Assembly: GCF_022539665.2 (NCBI RefSeq)
Contig: NC_081334.1
Span: 2,604,001-2,668,000 of the forward strand
From: Daphnia carinata
Lineage: Eukaryota; Arthropoda; Branchiopoda; Diplostraca; Daphniidae
Direction: 5' to 3'
Length of the DNA: 64,000 nt
This document shows positions 58,690 through 64,000 of this stretch, piece after piece. A program made the position numbers and the translations under genes. The first letter of the stretch is position 1, and every line of letters begins with the position of its first letter. Under the pieces are notes generated by a model. The model saw only the letters and a list, made by a program, of their open reading frames with translations. It was not told the DNA's origin and did not search any database.

Positions 58690-60662
58690 AGGTTAAATAC
58701 ACACATTTTAAATTACATCCGCCAATGTCTTTGGTCCTTCTACGAAATTGTGCATCGTCTAAATTGCCAGAGATCTGATTTCTTTACATTTTTTTTTGTT
58801 TGTTTTTCACAAATATTTGACGATGTTCATGAATTTGGCCCCAATTTCATACTGGCCAGCTAAAAAAAACTATTTAGAATGGAAAAGAAATGAAAAGAGG
58901 CAACTCACCTGGCGCTCTCTGGTCGGAGATCTGGTTGGTCAGTTTCGATCGGACCATACGGAAGCCGTTGACGATGGAACGTCTCACCCAGTGTTTGAAA
59001 CGGGATATCCGATTGAAGGCCTCCGTTAACTTGTTGGTGTCGTTGTCCACCTGTGGCGCCGAAAGGTTCGACGCGCCGAAGCTGCTGAGCAGCAAGGCTA
59101 AAAAGAGGTTCAACACCTGCAAACATTCCCGCGCCGCCGCCAAAAAAAAAATTTCAAATTCAAAAATCAACTCGTACTAATTCAAAACAATATTGAAACA
59201 TACCACAAGGTTGCCGATGACGACAGTTGCCAGGAAGAACGGGATGCAGGTGGAATCGCCGACCAACATACAGTCCCACATGGATTCGATCCATTCACCG
59301 CACAACACTCGGAATACAATCATGAACGAGTGCATGAAATCTATGAAATGCCAACGTGGCATTTCCTTGTCTGGAAACCGGTCGACGTTGTCTGCGTGAC
59401 AAATTGCAAAATGTCGAGAAGGATTGAAGAAATCCTTGTGACATGTCACGGCCCTTGCGGGGGCTATAATAACGTACCGATATAATTTTTGCCGAAGAGC
59501 TGCATGCCCATGACGGCGAAAATGAAGATGATGATGCACAAGACGAACGTCAAGTTACCCAACGCGCCCACCGTTTTTCCCATGATGGAAATGAGCAAAT
59601 TGAGCGTCGGCCAAGATTTCGCCAATTTGAATACTCGTAGCTGCGATTTTGAAGGAAGGCAGTCCGTCAATTGAATGCAATTCAAAAAAAAAAAAAAAAA
59701 AAAATTGCGGAGAGAAAAATACCAATCGGAATGAGCGAAGGACGGAGAGGCCTGAAACGCCTTCCAAGCCGAGCTCGAGGAGCGACAAGAAGACGATGAT
59801 GAAATCGAAAATGTTCCAGCCCTCTTTGAAGTAGAATTTGGGGCTGATGGCGATTAATTTAAACGTGGCTTCAATAGCAAAAGTAGCCGTGAAAAACTGT
59901 TTCATTTGCGCATAAAAATATCATCCATTAATTAATTATTCAAAATTCAAAATAAAAAATAAATAAATAAATAAATAAATAAACAAAACAATTACGTAGT
60001 TGCCCATTTTGAGGGCGCGGTTCATCTCCTCGTTCATGCCGTGATGATCGAGTGCCATGAAAAGCGTGTTGACGACGATGCACAACGTGATGAAGAGCTC
60101 GATGAACGCGTCGTAGACGAAAAGGCTGATGAGCTTCTGGAACTTGACCCAGTAAGGCGAGCAGTCCCACACACAGCAAATGTCCAACCACTTGAGCGAA
60201 AGAGCCAGCAGCCGCTCCTTGATCTTGGGACCTTCATCCTCTTCATTCATCGCGTCTGCGGTCGGCAATAGATTTGAGTTCAAAATAAAAAGGGCCCCGT
60301 TCGTTCATTCAGCCCCATCGAAAAAAAGAGTGAGGCCGAAATCAACGCGTGAAAAACTTACGTGAATGGAGACGATGTTCTCGATGCTCCCCGTGATGAT
60401 GGCGGACCATGCGCTCCGGTCCCATGTCTTGCATTGCTATGGCATCTAAATCATCATCGACTGGACGAATAAAGATCAAGTACAAATCATTATTTTATTT
60501 GATGATGGAATTCTTTGAAAAAAAAAAAAAAGATGAAATGATTTCGAAATGATCAAACCTTTGTGATGAGCGATGGCGTGTTTCTGGCTCTGCTCGATAA
60601 AAGGATTGTCCACGGCATTGTGATCCTGTCATCATTGTTTTGAACGAGAGTTGGAAAAAAAA

Positions 60663-60702
<40 letters not shown>

Positions 60703-63700
60703 CAATTTGCATAGATTAATAATAAAAATCAAATGATTAGTGACGAGACACATGCGCCAGAACAAAAATGGGATCATTACGTAATCATGATTTTGATTGT
60801 GATGATGATGGTAGTGGCGGCTGTGCTCGACGACCAGATCGGGCACGAGCGTTGGCCTGCTGGCACTGGAGGCGTTGGCATAAGCACTGCTGGCGGCCAC
60901 CCTGTTGGCGGCGGATCGATAGTCCTTGCCACCGCCGCCGCCGCCGCCGCCGCCGCTCATGGCCGGCGGCTTGCCGTTGAGCAGATCCCCGTGAGAATTG
61001 TACGACATCCGAGACATGTGCGATGTGTACGACGCCTGCCTCGAACCTATACGACAGTCATCCAAACCCCCCCACCCCACCCCAACAGATAAAAGAAACG
61101 TGTAGATTTTCATTTACATCATTTTGCGTTTGCTAATTAAATGAGCTCGTTACACACGCACACACGGCCATTTTGTGTGTGTGTGTGTGTGTTTTAAATC
61201 CAAAGTTATGCGAATTAAAGTTGCTATTAAGATTGCGTCCAACACACAGATGGTTCGGCATCTTTTTTTTTTTTTTTTATTCGGTGTGTGTGTGTGTGTG
61301 TGTGTGTGCCAAGTCTTAGCAATCAACTAAATAACCAGTTGGCCATTAGCGGTTTGGCCAGAGTCCAGCGTGGTGGGGGGTGGGGGGGAGCTACTGAACA
61401 ACTCAATTGAACGGTTGAGTTGATGAGTTGCGGCTCCGTTTTCTTTCGATGGCATCGTGCCGAAACACACCGAAAAAAAAAAAAATTAGGTTGCCACCGC
61501 TAATTGCCAAGCTTTCGTTACAACTATTTTGGCTTCCCACACACACACACACACACATAGCGCCCCACCATAGTCAAGTGGCCCGCAAGCTTCAACACAA
61601 ATCAATAGCCCCCGTATAGAGTAATATAGCGTCCCACAACAAGGGCATCTCATTAGTTATGTTCGCATATTAATTAAGATTTTCTTTTTTTTTTTTTTTT
61701 TCAAGCACAATAACAACACAATTTTTAAGGTAGGGTAGATAAAAAGCATTCTAGAAGGCAAAGAAAAAAATCCTTTCTTTTTTTTTTTTTTTTCAAAAGC
61801 CGCCGAACGTATAGGATTAGATGGTGGTTCGTTTTCATCCACTGGGCGTGTCAAAAAAAAAGCCAAGTATGAAGGAGTAGAATAAAGTTACCCCCCCCCT
61901 TCTCCTCCTCACCACTCATTTCTCTGGTAATCACTTGGTATTACTCAGTTACAGCCAGTGACGAATTGATTTCCCTTCGCACAGCAACGGTTCCCCAGTG
62001 TGTGTGTGTGTGTGTTACTACAGCAAGGAGACGTCTCTCAGAGTTTAGCTGTCGTGACATAAACCGCAATAGCAAGCTCAAACGATGTCAACGTATACAC
62101 CACAACCTCCAACCCCCCCCCCCCCCCTCACCATTTTTTTTTTTTTTTTGTTTTTTTTTTACTACTTACAAGCCCGAAATGTCTGGCTCAAATGACGGGC
62201 CATCGACACAAACACGCCAAGCTCGTCCATCATTATATTCCGGAAGGGGCTTGTGTTGGTAATAATAACATCACACACACACACACACACACAGAGAGCT
62301 CCTAGTGCAACTGTAATCATTGTCGTCATCACCCAATTTAGTTTGATGGTTTGACTTTGCTGCGTATAGAAATAAAAAATATCGATTGTTTTTTTGTTTG
62401 TTTTTTTCGTTTAAACCAATGTCATTATCCCTCACGCAGCGCCACAGCGGCCAGTATCGGTACTATCACTCACCGAGATTGTTGAGGCCGTAATGAGGTA
62501 CGACGATGGCGCCGTTGTCCTCGGACATGGGCGTGACGGCCGCCGAGTCGTCGGCGTACGGCAGGTGCTCTTGAGCGTCAAGGTAGGTGGAGAGGACGAG
62601 TGGTTTACGGTCGCCGCTACTGCTGTTGTTGTTGGCGCCGCCCACTCGCCGAGGCCCGTTTCGCCACGTAAACTGGTGACTACCCCTGGACGAGCGACGC
62701 ATGGCGAACGGCGATCCAGGTAAACTGAGACTCGCCTGCAAACCGGTAGAGCCTTTGTAATTTGCCTGTTCTCGTGTTCAGAAATTGAATCTTACTTTGC
62801 GGACACGGCCGTTGATTTTCATTCGCGAGTCGCTGACGTTGCCGCCTCCCAACAGGGAATCGACGTCATCCGACTTGATGCTCATCTTTTCGCGGATGCT
62901 GTAGTCACCGTCGGCTCCGCAACCGCCGTGACCGTTGCCACCAGCCGGACCGCCGGCCAAGGAGCTCCTACCGTCCGGCGGTGCTCCTTGGCCACCGACG
63001 AACATTTCGTAACTTTGACAAGAAAAGTCCGAAGGTGATTTGTTCATCCGGGCTTCGCGTTCTTCCTCCCGCGTCGCCGCCGCCGCTTCCGCTACCTGCA
63101 TCGCACACCGTACGCCACACAGTTTTTTTTTTGTTTTGTTTTAAATAAATCAATCAATTAAAGATGATGCGATTAAATACCCTGATGGCTTCCTCCTCCA
63201 AGAGAGCCGCTTCCTCCTCTTCCTCGGCCTTCTTCTGCAACTCATCGTACGACATGGCGACGATGGCCAAGATGAGATTGAGTAGATAGAATGAGCCGAG
63301 GAAGATGATGACGATGAAGAAGAGCATGTGCCACGGGCCGGCCGTCCTCAACACCAGCTGGTACAAGTTCTCCCAGTAGTCCTGCATCATCAGCCGGAAG
63401 GAGGAGAGCAGCGCCCAGCCGAAGCTGTCGAACGACGTGTAACCGTAGTTGGGGTTGTCGCCGTAACCCTGCAGGCACGTAAAGTTTTCCGGACACGGCC
63501 TGTTTCAAAAATTTAAATCATACATTTTTTTTTTATTTATTTATTTATTTTTATTTTTATTTTTTTTTTTTTTTTTTTTTGAGGACATTTAAAAGAAATA
63601 GGCTTACCCAGCGCCGGAGGAATTGCCGCAAAGAGGATAGTTGTCATTCTCGTCCTTATACCAATTGGCTGTAATAACAATGATAAAAAGAAAAAAGAAA

Positions 63701-64000
63701 AACAAGTAAAAAATAAGAGCCGACATTAGAGCCCCTCTCTAGCCAGTAATAGGATTACAGCAGACGATATAGCTTGAGATAGTAGAGTAACAATAGATTC
63801 TCTTTTTTTTTGTGTGTGTTTTCTCAAGGATTGCAAAGTCTCGCTTAATTGAGGCGAGGGCTTTTCGCCGTCTCGGATTTCAAACATTTTCAGATTGGGG
63901 GGTGGCAGTCTCGTAATCAGACAAAAAGAAATCGTATCCTTTTGCCACGCTGTAATTAGGCGGAAAGAGAAAAATGGACTCACAAGAATTTGAAACAAAG
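48965..64000 (-). CDS. para: Voltage-gated sodium channel alpha subunit (para/Nav1), 3' part
   Basis: Partial; the gene continues past 64000. Exons in transcript order: 64000..63984, 63668..63608, 63499..63181, 63095..62796, 62735..62474, 61046..60781, 60625..60559, 60460..60362, 60255..59996, 59896..59723, 59640..59478, 59391..59204, 59116..58909, 56203..56063, 55915..55768, 55671..55616, 55510..55173, 55020..54847, then either 54106..53984 or 52905..52783, then 51422..51300, 51226..51020, 50948..50703, 50626..50356 and 50142..48965. All joins keep phase. The pore signature is D-E-K-A: QDYWEN (domain I), CGEWIESMW (II), ATFKGWM (III), STSAGWD (IV), so it is sodium-selective. The inactivation gate carries the insect-type MFM triplet in [12 protein letters not shown]. 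The C-terminus has an EF-hand-like region ([20 protein letters not shown]) and an IQ-like [10 protein letters not shown]. The Tyr after the domain I Asp predicts tetrodotoxin sensitivity. The region 56203-55173 (II-III linker) is the least conserved and its exon set least certain. Confidence 0.93.
52783..52905 (-). CDS. para: Sodium channel mutually exclusive exon, l-like (domain III S3-S4)
   Basis: A 123-base, phase 0-0 exon (41 codons) with acceptor TTGTGTTCAG and donor GTAAAC. It encodes [19 protein letters not shown], then [20 protein letters not shown] and MR. It covers the end of S3 and the voltage sensor S4 (Arg every third residue). The loop resembles the fly para exon l (GAGGIQAF ... 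RMQGMR). It is interchangeable with the exon at 53984-54106; splicing both would duplicate S4. Confidence 0.88.
53513..53541. repeat. (GA)n microsatellite
   Basis: About 14 GA repeats in the intron between the two mutually exclusive exons (a (TC)n run on the transcribed strand). A further GA run is at about 53762-53782. Confidence 0.8.
53984..54106 (-). CDS. para: Sodium channel mutually exclusive exon, k-like (domain III S3-S4)
   Basis: A 123-base, phase 0-0 exon with acceptor CTCCATTAG and donor GTAAGT. It encodes [19 protein letters not shown], then [20 protein letters not shown] and MR. The S3-S4 loop and the RWEG end match the fly para exon k type. It lies 1.08 kb upstream (in transcript order) of the l-like copy. 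The choice alters the domain III voltage-sensor linker and so gating, as known for insect channels. Confidence 0.88.
55511..55615 (-). repeat. 105-base intron made of 83 consecutive C (poly-G on plus strand)
   Basis: The intron reads GTAGCTTACGGGTG, then 83 C (plus-strand G at 55519-55601), then AAACGCAG. It separates ..RDDSHKG (56-base exon) from DDVDGES.. and both joins are in frame. The homopolymer is also the polypyrimidine tract. The exact length may be unreliable in any assembly. Confidence 0.8.
56204..58908 (-). other. Largest sodium channel intron in the II-III linker
   Basis: 2.7 kb with no exon I can defend. It contains long A/T homopolymers (56656-56677, 56776-56802, 57327-57361, 58259-58274, 58400-58438, 58660-58687), an (AAAT)n array at 58320-58355 and a (GT)n run near 57994-58018. 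Optional exons in this linker are known in fly para; none is visible here. Confidence 0.45.
58320..58355. repeat. (AAAT)n microsatellite
   Basis: About nine tandem copies of AAAT (ATAA register) inside the large sodium channel intron; similar shorter arrays lie at about 55128-55150 and 59957-59982. Confidence 0.8.
60667..60699. repeat. (AT)n microsatellite
   Basis: About 15 tandem AT repeats in a sodium channel intron between the exons at 61046..60781 and 60625..60559, close to the 3' splice site at 60626. Confidence 0.8.
61046..62473 (-). other. Repeat-rich sodium channel intron (domain I-II linker)
   Basis: A 1.4 kb intron with no exon recognised. It holds (GT)n at about 61172-61191 and 61285-61308, (CA)n at about 61539-61556 and 62272-62293, runs of A, T and C (for example 62105-62118), and no long open frame of coding character. 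Confidence 0.5.

Noticed and set aside
1-64000. CRISPR arrays, rRNA operons, integrated viruses or prophage-type genes
   Set aside because: No evenly spaced repeats with unique spacers, no rRNA-like sequence, and no reverse transcriptase, integrase, capsid or replicase motif were found.

Overview
This is a stretch of an arthropod nuclear genome, most likely a branchiopod crustacean of the Daphnia type. That placement is inference. It rests on compact spliced genes with short GT-AG introns (mostly 55-100 bases), AT-rich spacers, an insect/crustacean para-type sodium channel, and two-domain serine-protease homologues beside a C-type lectin. There is no sign of bacterial organisation (no operons, no CRISPR, no rRNA). 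All gene models below were spliced by eye; exon joins were checked for reading-frame continuity and family similarity, not with transcripts.

Layout. 1-30 kb is gene-dense: flower (-, partial), a NEK6/7 kinase (+), RNA polymerase I subunit RPA12 (-), mitochondrial ribosomal protein mL53 (+) whose stop codon overlaps the start of a second small membrane-protein ORF, proteasome subunit beta-7 (+), a BAZ2/toutatis chromatin regulator (-, 16 coding exons), mitochondrial processing peptidase alpha (+), the proteasome assembly chaperone PSMD5 (+), two tandem two-domain serine-protease homologues (+), and a secreted C-type lectin (-). About 14.0-18.75 kb is a long regulatory-looking spacer upstream of BAZ2.

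30.6-41.4 kb is gene-poor and repeat-bearing. It holds a run of strong hairpins (34.97-35.28 kb), two degenerate tRNA-like sequences (35.5-35.75 kb), a short inverted-repeat element with piggyBac-like ends (35.89-36.19 kb), and a GC-rich minisatellite (36.24-37.10 kb). Then come a nucleotide-sugar transporter of the SLC35A family (-) and ING3 (+).

48.9-64 kb is the 3' part of the voltage-gated sodium channel gene (para/Nav1, -), from the domain I pore to the C-terminus, including a pair of mutually exclusive 123-base exons for domain III S3-S4. Its introns are unusually rich in homopolymers and microsatellites; one 105-base intron is four-fifths poly-C on the sense strand.

Working together: most genes are unrelated housekeeping neighbours. 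The exceptions are the serine-protease-homologue pair with the lectin (a probable secreted recognition/immune cluster), the head-to-head RPA12/mL53 pair (probable shared promoter), and the mL53/small-ORF dicistronic unit.
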